Shown: positions 49,358-58,963 of the stretch, in pieces
Layout of the letters: every line of letters begins with the position of its first letter
How positions within the stretch are numbered: position 1 is the first letter of the stretch
NCBI RefSeq assembly: GCF_018252635.1
Contig: NZ_JAGTXM010000008.1
Span: 1 to 64,000, forward strand
DNA length: 64,000 bases
Direction of reading: 5' to 3'
Source: Citrobacter amalonaticus
GTDB lineage: Bacteria > Pseudomonadota > Gammaproteobacteria > Enterobacterales > Enterobacteriaceae
Translations under genes and position numbers: made by a program
The notes under the pieces: model-generated
The model's database searches: none
Told to the model about the DNA's origin: nothing
Seen by the model: the letters and a program-made list of their open reading frames with translations, nothing else

Positions 49358-49433
49358 GGCGGATGGCGCTACGCTTATCCGCCCTACGCTGACTGCGATC
49401 ACGTAGGCCCGATAAGCGAAGCGCCATCGGGCA
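49358..49433. repeat. two REP-like hairpins in the uvrD leader
   Basis: GGCGGATGGCGCTACGCTTA and its complement form one hairpin (49358-49383), and GGCCCGATAAGCGAAGCGCC forms a second in opposite orientation (49402-49433). They lie between the LexA box and the uvrD start, so they are in the untranslated leader. Confidence 0.8.
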
Positions 49434-49469
49434 TTTCGCAGTTTATCTATTCCTAACGCGGCGGTGCCA

Positions 49470-51632
49470 ATGGACGTTTCTTACCTGCTCGACAGCCTCA
49501 ATGATAAACAGCGCGAAGCGGTGGCCGCGCCACGAAGCAACATGCTGGTGCTCGCGGGGGCGGGGAGTGGTAAAACGCGCGTACTGGTACACCGTATCGC
49601 CTGGCTGCTGACGGTAGAAAATAACTCGCCGTACTCGATTATGGCGGTGACCTTTACCAATAAAGCGGCGGCGGAAATGCGTCACCGTATCGGCCAGATT
49701 ATGGGCACCAGCCAGGGCGGCATGTGGGTCGGCACTTTCCACGGTCTGGCGCACCGACTGTTGCGCGCGCATCACATGGATGCGAATTTGCCGCAGGATT
49801 TCCAGATCCTCGACAGCGAAGACCAGTTGCGTCTGCTCAAGCGTCTGATTAAGGCGATGAACCTCGACGAGAAGCAGTGGCCGGCGCGTCAGGCGATGTG
49901 GTACATCAACGGGCAGAAAGACGAAGGTCTGCGCCCGCATCATATTCAGAGTTTCGGTAACCCGATTGAGCAGACCTGGCAGAAGGTGTATCAGGCTTAT
50001 CAGGAAGCGTGCGATCGTGCGGGTTTAGTGGATTTTGCCGAACTGCTGCTGCGTGCGCATGAGTTGTGGCTTAACAAGCCGCATATTCTTCAGCACTATC
50101 GCGAACGTTTCACCAATATTCTGGTGGACGAATTCCAGGATACCAACAACATCCAGTATGCCTGGGTCCGCCTGCTGGCTGGCGATACCGGTAAAGTGAT
50201 GATCGTAGGCGATGACGACCAGTCAATCTACGGCTGGCGTGGCGCACAGGTTGAGAACATCCAGCGCTTCCTGAACGACTTCCCCGGCGCACAAACAATC
50301 CGCCTTGAGCAGAACTATCGCTCAACCAGCAATATCCTCAGCGCGGCGAACGCCCTGATAGAGAACAACAACGGGCGTCTGGGTAAAAAACTGTGGACCG
50401 ATGGCGTAGAAGGCGAGCCGATTTCGCTTTACTGCGCGTTTAACGAACTGGATGAAGCGCGCTTTGTCGTCAACCGGATCAAAACCTGGCAGGACAACGG
50501 CGGCGCGCTGGAGCAGTGCGCCATTCTCTACCGCAGTAACGCCCAGTCGCGAGTGCTGGAAGAAGCCTTGCTGCAGGCCAGTATGCCGTACCGTATCTAC
50601 GGTGGCATGCGCTTCTTCGAACGTCAGGAAATCAAAGACGCCCTCTCTTATCTGCGTTTGATTGCAAACCGGAATGACGACGCCGCCTTTGAACGCGTGG
50701 TGAATACCCCGACACGCGGGATTGGCGATCGGACGCTGGACGTGGTGCGCCAGGCTTCTCGCGATCGCCAGCTCACGCTGTGGCAGGCGTGTCGCGAACT
50801 GTTACAGGAAAAAGCGCTGGCCGGTCGTGCCGCCAGTGCGCTGCAACGCTTTATGGAACTCATTGACGCACTGGCGCAGGAAACCGTCGATATGCCGCTG
50901 CACGTGCAGACTGACCGGGTGATTAAAGATTCCGGTCTGCGCATGATGTACGAGCAGGAGAAAGGCGAGAAAGGTCAGACGCGCATTGAGAACTTAGAGG
51001 AACTGGTGACGGCGACGCGCCAGTTCAGCTACAACGAAGAAGACGAAGACCTGATGCCATTGCAGGCATTTCTCTCCCATGCGGCGCTGGAAGCGGGCGA
51101 AGGGCAGGCGGATACCTGGCAGGATGCGGTACAGCTCATGACGCTACACTCGGCGAAGGGGCTGGAGTTCCCGCAGGTGTTTATCGTCGGGATGGAAGAG
51201 GGAATGTTCCCCAGCCAGATGTCGCTGGATGAGGGCGGACGACTTGAAGAAGAGCGTCGTCTGGCTTACGTCGGCGTGACTCGTGCGATGCAAAAACTGA
51301 CCTTAACCTATGCCGAAACGCGTCGACTGTATGGCAAAGAGGTGTATCACCGTCCATCACGCTTCATCGGCGAGTTACCAGAAGCGTGTGTTGAAGAGGT
51401 GCGCCTGCGTGCCACGATCAGCCGCCCGGTGAGCCATCAGCGGATGGGGACACCGATGGCGGAGAACGACACCGGCTACAAGTTGGGCCAGCGTGTACGT
51501 CATGCTAAGTTCGGTGAAGGCACCATTGTGAATCTGGAAGGCAGCGGCGAACACAGCCGGTTGCAGGTGGCTTTTCAGGGGCAGGGAATCAAGTGGCTTG
51601 TCGCCGCGTATGCGAAGCTGGAAACGGTCTGA
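49470..51632 (+). CDS. uvrD: DNA helicase II
   Basis: A 720-residue SF1A 3'-5' helicase for nucleotide excision repair and methyl-directed mismatch repair. Motifs are GAGSGKTR (about 28-35), [20 protein letters not shown] and YVGVTRAMQK; a C-terminal Tudor-like domain (GQRVRHAKFGEGTI) binds RNA polymerase. The ATG at 49470 gives E. coli length; the in-frame GTG two codons earlier is not needed. It is SOS-inducible through the LexA box upstream. Confidence 0.97.
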   Translation: MDVSYLLDSLNDKQREAVAAPRSNMLVLAGAGSGKTRVLVHRIAWLLTVENNSPYSIMAVTFTNKAAAEMRHRIGQIMGTSQGGMWVGTFHGLAHRLLRAHHMDANLPQDFQILDSEDQLRLLKRLIKAMNLDEKQWPARQAMWYINGQKDEGLRPHHIQSFGNPIEQTWQKVYQAYQEACDRAGLVDFAELLLRAHELWLNKPHILQHYRERFTNILVDEFQDTNNIQYAWVRLLAGDTGKVMIVGDDDQSIYGWRGAQVENIQRFLNDFPGAQTIRLEQNYRSTSNILSAANALIENNNGRLGKKLWTDGVEGEPISLYCAFNELDEARFVVNRIKTWQDNGGALEQCAILYRSNAQSRVLEEALLQASMPYRIYGGMRFFERQEIKDALSYLRLIANRNDDAAFERVVNTPTRGIGDRTLDVVRQASRDRQLTLWQACRELLQEKALAGRAASALQRFMELIDALAQETVDMPLHVQTDRVIKDSGLRMMYEQEKGEKGQTRIENLEELVTATRQFSYNEEDEDLMPLQAFLSHAALEAGEGQADTWQDAVQLMTLHSAKGLEFPQVFIVGMEEGMFPSQMSLDEGGRLEEERRLAYVGVTRAMQKLTLTYAETRRLYGKEVYHRPSRFIGELPEACVEEVRLRATISRPVSHQRMGTPMAENDTGYKLGQRVRHAKFGEGTIVNLEGSGEHSRLQVAFQGQGIKWLVAAYAKLETV

Positions 51633-51651
51633 TTGCTCTAACCGGTTGATT

Positions 51652-51726
51652 TGTAGGCCTGATAAGACGAAGCCGTCATCCGGCATTGTATTATCGCCTG
51701 ATGACATTGCGCTTATCAGGCCTACG
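51652..51726. repeat. BIME between uvrD and corA
   Basis: Two REP units in opposite orientation begin GTAGGCCTGATAAGACG and end CGCTTATCAGGCCTACG. They follow the uvrD stop by 20 bases. Confidence 0.85.
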
Positions 51727-51839
51727 ATTTTGCATCGTCACATTCCCGCTTAATATTCTGAAATCATAGATAAATACCCCCCCTCTGCTAACCTTTTTAC
51801 ATAAGGGGAAATTATTACTTTTTCGCGTTTCGTTGCGTG

Positions 51840-51868
51840 TTGACGGCAAATTTTTGCTGGCGTAACAT
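51840..51868 (+). promoter_or_regulatory. corA promoter
   Basis: TTGACG, 17 bases and TAACAT form a good sigma-70 promoter. The resulting leader to the corA ATG is about 235 nt, similar to the long leader known in Salmonella. Confidence 0.7.
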
Positions 51869-51900
51869 GCGCGCACGATTACGCTAAGAGGACATTCGCC

Positions 51901-51957
51901 TTGGACACACCCAGTAGATACTGGCTCATTATCCTGTCATCCAGGATCAACTCCTAA
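51901..51957 (+). CDS. corL: candidate corA leader peptide CorL
   Basis: An 18-codon frame beginning with TTG (MDTPSRYWLIILSSRINS) lies eight bases after AGAGGA. Salmonella corA is controlled by a leader ORF, corL, with Rho; this frame has the right place and size. A hairpin starts inside its stop codon. The start codon and translation are inferred. Confidence 0.55.
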   Translation: MDTPSRYWLIILSSRINS

Positions 51958-51985
51958 GGCTATCCCTTTTTGCTGATAGCCTTAG
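51954..51985 (+). promoter_or_regulatory. hairpin overlapping the corL stop
   Basis: The 11-bp perfect arms CTAAGGCTATC and GATAGCCTTAG are separated by ten bases. The left arm includes the TAA of corL, so a ribosome finishing corL would open it. Confidence 0.75.
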
Positions 51986-52111
51986 CGGTTGTCAGCGACC
52001 TTCTCTATTTTCCCGTCGCGCTGAGTCAGGCTGTTTAATGGTCTGAAACCCAATTTGTTTCTGTGTGCCCACCGAACTGTCCGATATTTTTAAGCATTGG
52101 GAGTCCCGGTC

Positions 52112-53062
52112 ATGCTGAGCGCATTTCAACTGGAAAATAACCGACTCACCCGGCTGGAAGTCGAAGAGTCACAAACGCTGATTGATGCCGTCTGGGTCGA
52201 CCTGGTCGAACCGGACGACGACGAGCGGCTACGCGTACAATCTGAGCTGGGCCAGAGCCTGGCGACCCGTCCTGAACTGGAAGACATCGAAGCTTCCGCC
52301 CGTTTCTTCGAAGATGAAGACGGTCTGCACATCCACTCCTTTTTCTTCTTCGAAGATGCGGAAGACCACGCGGGTAACTCCACCGTGGCATTCACCATTC
52401 GCGATGGCCGCTTGTTTACCCTGCGTGAGCGTGAGCTGCCCGCGTTTCGTCTGTATCGTATGCGTGCCCGTAGCCAGGCGATGGTTGACGGTAACGCTTA
52501 TGAACTGCTGTTGGACTTGTTCGAAACCAAAATCGAACAGCTGGCGGATGAAATTGAAAACATCTACAGCGATCTGGAAGAGTTGAGTCGGGTGATTATG
52601 GAAGGTCATCAGGGCGATGAGTATGACGAAGCGCTCTCCACCCTGGCGGAACTGGAAGATATCGGCTGGAAAGTCCGTTTGTGTCTGATGGATACCCAGC
52701 GCGCGCTGAACTTCCTGGTCCGCAAGGCGCGTTTGCCGGGCGGACAACTGGAACAGGCCCGCGAAATCCTGCGAGATATCGAATCCCTGCTGCCGCATAA
52801 CGAATCCCTGTTCCAGAAAGTGAACTTTCTGATGCAGGCGGCGATGGGCTTTATCAATATCGAACAGAACCGCATCATCAAGATCTTCTCGGTGGTCTCC
52901 GTGGTCTTCCTGCCGCCGACGCTGGTGGCCTCCAGCTATGGGATGAACTTTGAGTTTATGCCGGAACTGAAGTGGAGCTTTGGCTACCCGGGCGCGATTA
53001 TCTTTATGCTGCTCGCCGGTCTGGCGCCGTACCTGTACTTTAAACGCAAGAACTGGCTATGA
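52112..53062 (+). CDS. corA: magnesium/cobalt/nickel transporter CorA
   Basis: A 316-residue pentameric channel. The long cytoplasmic N-terminal domain is acidic ([19 protein letters not shown]); two C-terminal membrane helices carry the selectivity signature [10 protein letters not shown] near residues 280-289, and the end is basic (KRKNWL). The start [11 protein letters not shown] at 52112 follows TGGGAG; an in-frame upstream ATG lacks support. Expression depends on the long leader. Confidence 0.97.
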   Translation: MLSAFQLENNRLTRLEVEESQTLIDAVWVDLVEPDDDERLRVQSELGQSLATRPELEDIEASARFFEDEDGLHIHSFFFFEDAEDHAGNSTVAFTIRDGRLFTLRERELPAFRLYRMRARSQAMVDGNAYELLLDLFETKIEQLADEIENIYSDLEELSRVIMEGHQGDEYDEALSTLAELEDIGWKVRLCLMDTQRALNFLVRKARLPGGQLEQAREILRDIESLLPHNESLFQKVNFLMQAAMGFINIEQNRIIKIFSVVSVVFLPPTLVASSYGMNFEFMPELKWSFGYPGAIIFMLLAGLAPYLYFKRKNWL

Positions 53063-53069
53063 TTGTCAT

Positions 53070-53144
53070 GCCGGATGGCGCTGCGCTTATCCGGCCTACG
53101 ATGATGAACTTTTTGTAGGCCGGATAAGCGCAGCGCCATCCGGC
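53070..53144. repeat. BIME between corA and rarD
   Basis: A pair of complete REP units in opposite orientation (GCCGGATGGCGCTGCGC and GGCCGGATAAGCGCAGC) fills the gap between the convergent genes. K-12 has yigF and yigG at this place. Confidence 0.88.
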
Positions 53145-53150
53145 AATCCC

Positions 53151-54044
53151 CTAACTCCGATGTCCTCGTCTTTGCGTATAAATCGCATCCGTCACGAAGA
53201 TCGCCAGCGCGACCCAGATAAAAGCGAAGGTCACCATTTTATCCGATCCTGGCACTTCGCCGTAGAACGTCACGGCCAGCAGGAACATCAGCGTCGGGCC
53301 GATATACTGGAAGAAGCCCAACGTGGAAAGCCGCAGGCGCGTCGCCGCGCCTGTGAAGCACAGTAGCGGCACCGTGGTCACCACCCCGGCGGCAATCAAC
53401 AGCAGGTTGAGCGACATCGGGTTCTGCCCCATATGGCTCGTTGAGCTGTCGGCGATACCGAACAGGTAGATCGCGGCAACGGGCAACAGCCACAGGGTCT
53501 CCACTAACATCCCGGTTTGCGCTTCAACGGCGATTTTCTTGCGTACCAGACCGTAAAACGCAAAACTGAACGCCAGCCCCAGGGCAATTACCGGTAGTGA
53601 ACCAAAGGTCCAGAGCTGAACCAGCACACCGCATACCGCCAGAATCACCGCCAGCCACTGCATCCGGCGAAAGCGTTCGCCGAGGAAAATCATCCCCAGG
53701 AGAATGTTCACCAATGGGTTGATAAAGTAACCCAGGCTGGCTTCCAGCATATGGTGGTTGTTTACCGCCCAGATAAATAGCAGCCAGTTACCCCCCACGA
53801 GTACCGCCGAGAGCGCCAGCAGGAAGATCTTCTTCGGCGTTTGTAGTAGCGCTTTCACGCTCGACCACTGACGACTGATGCTGATCAACACTACCATAAA
53901 GAAAAACGACCAGATCACGCGATGAGTCAGGATTTCATCTGCGGGGACGTAATAAATTAGCTTGAAGTACGCCGGAGCGATCCCCCAAATAAAATAGGCG
54001 GCAAGCGCGAGTAACACGCCCAGCCGCGTTTGTTTTGCATCCAT
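53151..54044 (-). CDS. rarD: EamA-family transporter RarD
   Basis: A 297-residue membrane protein with ten predicted helices from a duplicated five-helix EamA unit. It matches E. coli RarD, named from chloramphenicol sensitivity; its substrate is unknown. The C-terminus (QRRGHRS) is slightly different from K-12. It is convergent with corA. Confidence 0.94.
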   Translation of the reverse strand: MDAKQTRLGVLLALAAYFIWGIAPAYFKLIYYVPADEILTHRVIWSFFFMVVLISISRQWSSVKALLQTPKKIFLLALSAVLVGGNWLLFIWAVNNHHMLEASLGYFINPLVNILLGMIFLGERFRRMQWLAVILAVCGVLVQLWTFGSLPVIALGLAFSFAFYGLVRKKIAVEAQTGMLVETLWLLPVAAIYLFGIADSSTSHMGQNPMSLNLLLIAAGVVTTVPLLCFTGAATRLRLSTLGFFQYIGPTLMFLLAVTFYGEVPGSDKMVTFAFIWVALAIFVTDAIYTQRRGHRS

Positions 54045-54087
54045 CGGGAAAACTCATGTTTGAAATGTAACAACAGTTTACCTGTTT

Positions 54088-54555
54088 TTACCCCACCATA
54101 TAAGTGGCGGTGGCGCTGGCAATATAAAGCTGCTCTTCGTTGTGCAATTCCACGCGTGCGACGGCGACTTTATTCCCGGCGCGCAACAGACTGCTGGTGG
54201 CGGTAAAGCGATTGCCCCGACCCGGGCGCAGGTAGTCTACGCGCAGATCGATGGTCCCCATACGGGACAGTCGCTGGCGCAGTTCGTCTTCACTGATGGT
54301 TTCATGGCGCGTCAGGGTACTGCCGACGCACACCAGTCCGGCAGCCACATCCAGAGCCGAGGCAATCACCCCGCCATGCAGAATGCTCTGCGCCCAGTTT
54401 CCGACCATCATTGGCTGATTATTAAAGGCCAGTTGGGCAAATTCTTTTTCGTAGCGTTCCAGCTCCAGCCCCAAAGCCCGATTAAACGGCATGTGATAGA
54501 CAAACATTTCACCCACGAGCTTCAGGGCTTGCTCAGCAGTCAGTACGGCAGACAT
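54088..54555 (-). CDS. yigI: hotdog-fold acyl-CoA thioesterase YigI
   Basis: A 155-residue single hotdog-fold thioesterase of the PaaI type, with [12 protein letters not shown] near residues 58-69 carrying the catalytic region. E. coli YigI has been described as an acyl-CoA thioesterase for long- and medium-chain substrates. It lies 43 bases from rarD in the same direction and is divergent from pldA. Confidence 0.9.
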   Translation of the reverse strand: MSAVLTAEQALKLVGEMFVYHMPFNRALGLELERYEKEFAQLAFNNQPMMVGNWAQSILHGGVIASALDVAAGLVCVGSTLTRHETISEDELRQRLSRMGTIDLRVDYLRPGRGNRFTATSSLLRAGNKVAVARVELHNEEQLYIASATATYMVG

Positions 54556-54719
54556 ACGATTTCAACACTCCAATGGTTAATGGAATGTTGATGTTATGCT
54601 TCTTAAATGTTGTTTTCCACTTTAAGACGGGATAACTAACGAGGAGGTGTGTAAATATGTAAAATGGTCGGCAGAATAATAGACAAATCAAAAATTTTTC
54701 GTTCAGGAGAACAACAAGA

Positions 54720-55589
54720 ATGCGGGCGATTCTGGCTTGGTTGCTACCAGCAGCAATGCTGCCGCTGACGGCGTATGCGCAAGAGGCGACAGTGAAAGAG
54801 GTTCATGATGCACCCGCGGTGCGGGGCAGTATTATCGCCAATATGCTGCAGGAGCATGATAATCCTTTTACGCTTTACCCCTACGACACGAACTACCTGA
54901 TCTACACCAACACCAGCGACATGAACAAAGAAGCGATTAGTTCCTACAACTGGTCCGAAAACGCCCGCAAAGATGAAGTGAAGTTCCAGTTGAGTCTGGC
55001 GTTTCCGATCTGGCGAGGAATTGTGGGGCCAAACTCGGTTCTGGGCGCTTCTTATACGCAGAAGTCCTGGTGGCAGCTCTCCAACACAGAAGAGTCTTCG
55101 CCATTTCGTGAAACCAACTATGAACCGCAGCTGTTCCTGGGTTTTGCGACGGATTATCGCGTTGCCGGATGGACGCTGCGCGACGTGGAAATGGGTTACA
55201 ACCATGATTCGAACGGGCGTTCCGATCCGACATCACGCAGTTGGAACCGTCTTTACACGCGCCTGATGGCGGAAAACGGCAACTGGCTGGTGGAGGTTAA
55301 ACCGTGGTATGTCATCGGCAGTACCGACGACAACCCGGATATCACCAAATACATGGGCTATTATCAGCTTAAGGTCGGCTATCATCTGGGTGATGCGGTA
55401 CTGAGCGCGAAAGGCCAGTACAACTGGAACACCGGTTATGGCGGCGCGGAACTGGGGCTGAGTTATCCGATGACGAAGCATATTCGTCTCTATACCCAGG
55501 TGTATAGCGGATACGGCGAATCGCTGATCGACTATAACTTTAATCAGACGCGTGTCGGCGTGGGCGTCATGCTCAACGATATCTTCTGA
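54720..55589 (+). CDS. pldA: outer membrane phospholipase A
   Basis: A 289-residue precursor with a 20-residue signal peptide ending TAYA, and a 12-stranded barrel. The catalytic His and Ser are in YNHDSNGRSDP (residues about 162-164 of the precursor), and the Asn in SWNRLY. It ends in the usual aromatic residue, Phe. It degrades phospholipids that reach the outer leaflet and is activated by calcium-dependent dimerisation. Confidence 0.96.
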   Translation: MRAILAWLLPAAMLPLTAYAQEATVKEVHDAPAVRGSIIANMLQEHDNPFTLYPYDTNYLIYTNTSDMNKEAISSYNWSENARKDEVKFQLSLAFPIWRGIVGPNSVLGASYTQKSWWQLSNTEESSPFRETNYEPQLFLGFATDYRVAGWTLRDVEMGYNHDSNGRSDPTSRSWNRLYTRLMAENGNWLVEVKPWYVIGSTDDNPDITKYMGYYQLKVGYHLGDAVLSAKGQYNWNTGYGGAELGLSYPMTKHIRLYTQVYSGYGESLIDYNFNQTRVGVGVMLNDIF

Positions 55590-55625
55590 CCGATGATTGT
55601 GTTTTAAACATTGCAGTTTCTTCCT

Positions 55626-55651
55626 CAGGCGCTGAAAATAGCGCCTGTTTT
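55626..55651 (+). terminator. terminator after pldA
   Basis: CAGGCGCT, the loop GAAAAT and AGCGCCTG are followed by TTTT. It lies 36 bases behind the pldA stop and 23 bases before recQ. Confidence 0.8.
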
Positions 55652-55673
55652 GATTTAAGCGAACGGGGTTAAT

Positions 55674-57503
55674 GTGGCGCAGGCGGAAGTGTTGAATCTG
55701 GAGTCAGGGGCTAAGCAGGTTTTGCAGGAAACCTTTGGCTACCAACAGTTTCGCCCGGGTCAGGAAGCGATTATCGACACCGTTGTTTCGGGACGCGACT
55801 GCCTGGTCGTGATGCCGACCGGGGGCGGAAAATCCTTGTGCTATCAAATCCCCGCCTTATTGCTCAACGGCCTGACAGTGGTCGTTTCACCGCTTATTTC
55901 CCTGATGAAAGATCAGGTCGATCAGTTGCTGGCGAACGGCGTGGCGGCGGCGTGTCTGAACTCGACGCAAACGCGCGAACAGCAGCTTGAGGTGATGGCG
56001 GGTTGTCGAACCGGGCAAATTCGCCTGCTGTATATCGCGCCTGAACGCCTGATGCTGGACAACTTTCTTGAACATCTGGCGCACTGGAATCCGGTACTGC
56101 TGGCCGTGGACGAAGCGCACTGCATCTCACAGTGGGGACACGACTTCCGCCCGGAATATGCCGCTCTGGGCCAGCTCAGACAGCGTTTTCCTGCCCTGCC
56201 GTTTGTGGCGCTGACCGCCACCGCCGATGAAACCACGCGGCTGGATATTGTTCGCCTGCTTGGGCTGAACGATCCCTTAATCCAGATCAGCAGCTTTGAC
56301 CGCCCGAACATCCGCTACATGTTGATGGAGAAGTTTAAACCGCTCGATCAGCTCATGCGTTATGTTCAGGAGCAACGCGGTAAGTCCGGCATTATTTACT
56401 GCAACAGTCGTGCAAAGGTGGAAGACACCGCCGCGCGTCTGCAAAGTCGAGGCATTAGCGCTGCGGCGTACCATGCCGGACTAGAAAATGATATTCGCGC
56501 CGACGTGCAGGAAAAATTTCAGCGCGACGATCTGCAAATCGTCGTCGCGACTGTCGCTTTCGGTATGGGGATCAATAAACCCAACGTGCGCTTTGTGGTG
56601 CATTTCGATATTCCGCGCAACATTGAATCCTACTATCAGGAAACGGGTCGTGCCGGGCGTGACGGTCTGCCAGCGGAGGCAATGCTGTTTTACGATCCGG
56701 CGGATATGGCCTGGCTGCGACGCTGCCTGGAAGAGAAACCGCAAGGGCAATTACAGGATATTGAACGGCATAAGCTAAATGCGATGGGAGCGTTTGCCGA
56801 GGCGCAAACCTGCCGTCGTCTGGTGCTTCTGAACTACTTTGGCGAGGGGCGTCAGGAGCCGTGCGGTAACTGCGATATCTGTCTCGATCCACCGAAACAG
56901 TATGATGGCGTGAAGGACGCGCAGATTGCGCTCTCAACCATTGGTCGGGTAAATCAGCGCTTTGGGATGGGTTACGTGGTGGAAGTGATTCGCGGAGCGA
57001 ACAGCCAGCGCATTCGTGAGCTCGGCCATGACAAGCTCAAAGTGTACGGTATGGGACGCGAGCAGAGCCACGAGCACTGGGTGAGCGTGATCCGCCAGTT
57101 GATTCACCTGGGCTTCGTTACTCAGAATATCGCCCAGCATTCCGCGCTACAGCTCACCGACGCTTCACGTCCGGTGCTGCGCGGCGAGGTCGCTCTGCAA
57201 CTCGCTGTGCCGCGTATTGTCGCGCTGAAACCACGGGTGATGCAGAAATCGTTTGGTGGCAATTACGATCGCAAACTGTTCGCCAAACTGCGCAAGCTGC
57301 GTAAAGCCATTGCCGATGAAGAGAACATCCCGCCGTACGTCGTCTTTAACGATGCCACGTTAATTGAGATGGCGGAACAGATGCCGGTTTCCGCGAGCGA
57401 AATGCTCAGCGTTAACGGCGTGGGCATGCGTAAACTGGAGCGCTTCGGCAAAGAATTTATGGCGCTTATCCGCGCTCATGTCGATGGTGACGACGAACAG
57501 TAG
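55674..57503 (+). CDS. recQ: ATP-dependent DNA helicase RecQ
   Basis: A 609-residue SF2 3'-5' helicase of the RecF pathway. Walker A is MPTGGGKS (about 48-55), the DEAH box is in AVDEAHCISQWGHDF, the zinc site is in CGNCDIC near residues 396-402, then a winged helix and a C-terminal HRDC domain. The start is GTG at 55674 (MAQAEVLNLE). An ATG at 55672 overlaps it in another frame and leads to a stop after seven codons. Confidence 0.95.
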   Translation: MAQAEVLNLESGAKQVLQETFGYQQFRPGQEAIIDTVVSGRDCLVVMPTGGGKSLCYQIPALLLNGLTVVVSPLISLMKDQVDQLLANGVAAACLNSTQTREQQLEVMAGCRTGQIRLLYIAPERLMLDNFLEHLAHWNPVLLAVDEAHCISQWGHDFRPEYAALGQLRQRFPALPFVALTATADETTRLDIVRLLGLNDPLIQISSFDRPNIRYMLMEKFKPLDQLMRYVQEQRGKSGIIYCNSRAKVEDTAARLQSRGISAAAYHAGLENDIRADVQEKFQRDDLQIVVATVAFGMGINKPNVRFVVHFDIPRNIESYYQETGRAGRDGLPAEAMLFYDPADMAWLRRCLEEKPQGQLQDIERHKLNAMGAFAEAQTCRRLVLLNYFGEGRQEPCGNCDICLDPPKQYDGVKDAQIALSTIGRVNQRFGMGYVVEVIRGANSQRIRELGHDKLKVYGMGREQSHEHWVSVIRQLIHLGFVTQNIAQHSALQLTDASRPVLRGEVALQLAVPRIVALKPRVMQKSFGGNYDRKLFAKLRKLRKAIADEENIPPYVVFNDATLIEMAEQMPVSASEMLSVNGVGMRKLERFGKEFMALIRAHVDGDDEQ

Positions 57504-57568
57504 TCAGCCAGACAAAAAAGTGCCAGGATGGTGACTCACTGAACTGTTTCCCCCGCGAGTATTTCATC

Positions 57569-58189
57569 ATGTTAATGTTATTTCTCACCGTGGCGATGGT
57601 GCACATTGTGGCACTGATGAGCCCGGGGCCGGATTTCTTTTTCGTCTCGCAGACGGCGGTCAGCCGCTCGCGCAAAGAAGCGATGATGGGCGTGCTCGGC
57701 ATTACCTGTGGTGTCATGGTCTGGGCGGGCATTGCGCTGCTCGGCCTGCATTTGATCATCGAAAAAATGGCCTGGCTACACACCATCATTATGGTGGGTG
57801 GCGGCCTGTATCTGTGCTGGATGGGCTACCAGATGCTGCGCGGCGCGTTGAAAAAGCAGGATGTTGCCGCACCCACGCCGCAGGTTGAGCTGGCGCAAAG
57901 CGGCCGCAGTTTCCTAAAAGGTTTACTGACGAACCTGGCTAACCCGAAAGCCATCATCTACTTCGGTTCGGTCTTTTCTCTGTTTGTCGGCGACAGCGTC
58001 GGTACTGCCGCACGCTGGGGGATTTTCGTGCTGATTATCGTTGAGACTTTCGCGTGGTTTACCGTCGTGGCGAGTCTTTTTGCGCTGCCGAAAATGCGTC
58101 GTGGGTATCAGCGGCTGGCAAAATGGATCGACGGTTTTGCCGGAGCGTTGTTTGCCGGTTTCGGCATTCATCTGATCATTTCACGCTAA
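57569..58189 (+). CDS. rhtC: threonine efflux protein RhtC
   Basis: A 206-residue LysE/RhtB-family exporter with about six membrane helices and the family motif MSPGPDFFFV near residues 16-25. It exports threonine. It is convergent with the paralog rhtB, with a REP between them. Confidence 0.95.
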   Translation: MLMLFLTVAMVHIVALMSPGPDFFFVSQTAVSRSRKEAMMGVLGITCGVMVWAGIALLGLHLIIEKMAWLHTIIMVGGGLYLCWMGYQMLRGALKKQDVAAPTPQVELAQSGRSFLKGLLTNLANPKAIIYFGSVFSLFVGDSVGTAARWGIFVLIIVETFAWFTVVASLFALPKMRRGYQRLAKWIDGFAGALFAGFGIHLIISR

Positions 58190-58196
58190 GGCTACG

Positions 58197-58226
58197 TGCC
58201 GGATACGCGCCAGACGCTATCCGGCA
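58197..58226. repeat. REP-like element between rhtC and rhtB
   Basis: TGCCGGATACGCGCCAGACG with TATCCGGCA is an inverted repeat of REP type, in the gap between the convergent genes. Confidence 0.7.
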
Positions 58227-58231
58227 ACCCG

Positions 58232-58852
58232 TCAGGCGTGGCGCGCCGACGCCAGCAGTGCCCCCACCAGCATGAACAGTGAACCGAAGACTTTATTCAA
58301 CGCCTTCATCTGTTTCGGTCCTTTGATCCACAACGCGATACGCTGCGCCAGCGTGGCATAGCCGATCATTACCACGATATCGACCATAATAGTGGTCACG
58401 CCGAGCACGATATACTGCATCAGCTGTGGTTCTTTTGGCATCACGAACTGTGGGAAAAGGGCCGCCAGAAAGACAATGCTTTTGGGGTTCGTCAGGTTGA
58501 CGAAGACCGCGCGTTTAAACAGGCGACCGCGCGACTGGGTCTGGGCCATGGTATTGAGATCAATGGCCCCGGCGGCGCGCCATTGCTGGATGCCTAACCA
58601 AATCAGATAGGCAGCGCCCGCCCATTTCAGTACCTCAAAGGCGATGACGGAGCGTGAAAACAGGGTGCCCAGACCAACGCCGACCAGGACGATATGAATG
58701 CCCAGTCCGGCCTGCAACCCGGCAATTGACGCCGCAGCCCCGCGATAGCCATGATTGATGGAAGTTGTCATGGTGTTGATGGCGCCAGAGCCTGGTGAAA
58801 GGCTCAAAATTATGGATGTCAGCAGGTAGGCAAACCACCATTCGAAGGTCAT
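58232..58852 (-). CDS. rhtB: homoserine/homoserine lactone efflux protein RhtB
   Basis: A 206-residue LysE/RhtB-family exporter with the motif [11 protein letters not shown] near residues 18-28 and about six membrane helices. E. coli RhtB exports homoserine, its lactone and threonine analogues. It is divergent from pldB. Confidence 0.95.
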   Translation of the reverse strand: MTFEWWFAYLLTSIILSLSPGSGAINTMTTSINHGYRGAAASIAGLQAGLGIHIVLVGVGLGTLFSRSVIAFEVLKWAGAAYLIWLGIQQWRAAGAIDLNTMAQTQSRGRLFKRAVFVNLTNPKSIVFLAALFPQFVMPKEPQLMQYIVLGVTTIMVDIVVMIGYATLAQRIALWIKGPKQMKALNKVFGSLFMLVGALLASARHA

Positions 58853-58963
58853 GAGAAACTCCCTGATTGTCTATTTTTATGCCACAATACGCTACTGTTG
58901 CGGTGTTGTGTCAGACATGACTGAAAAAACGATTTTTACCTGGTAAACGAGGCTGGATACCCG

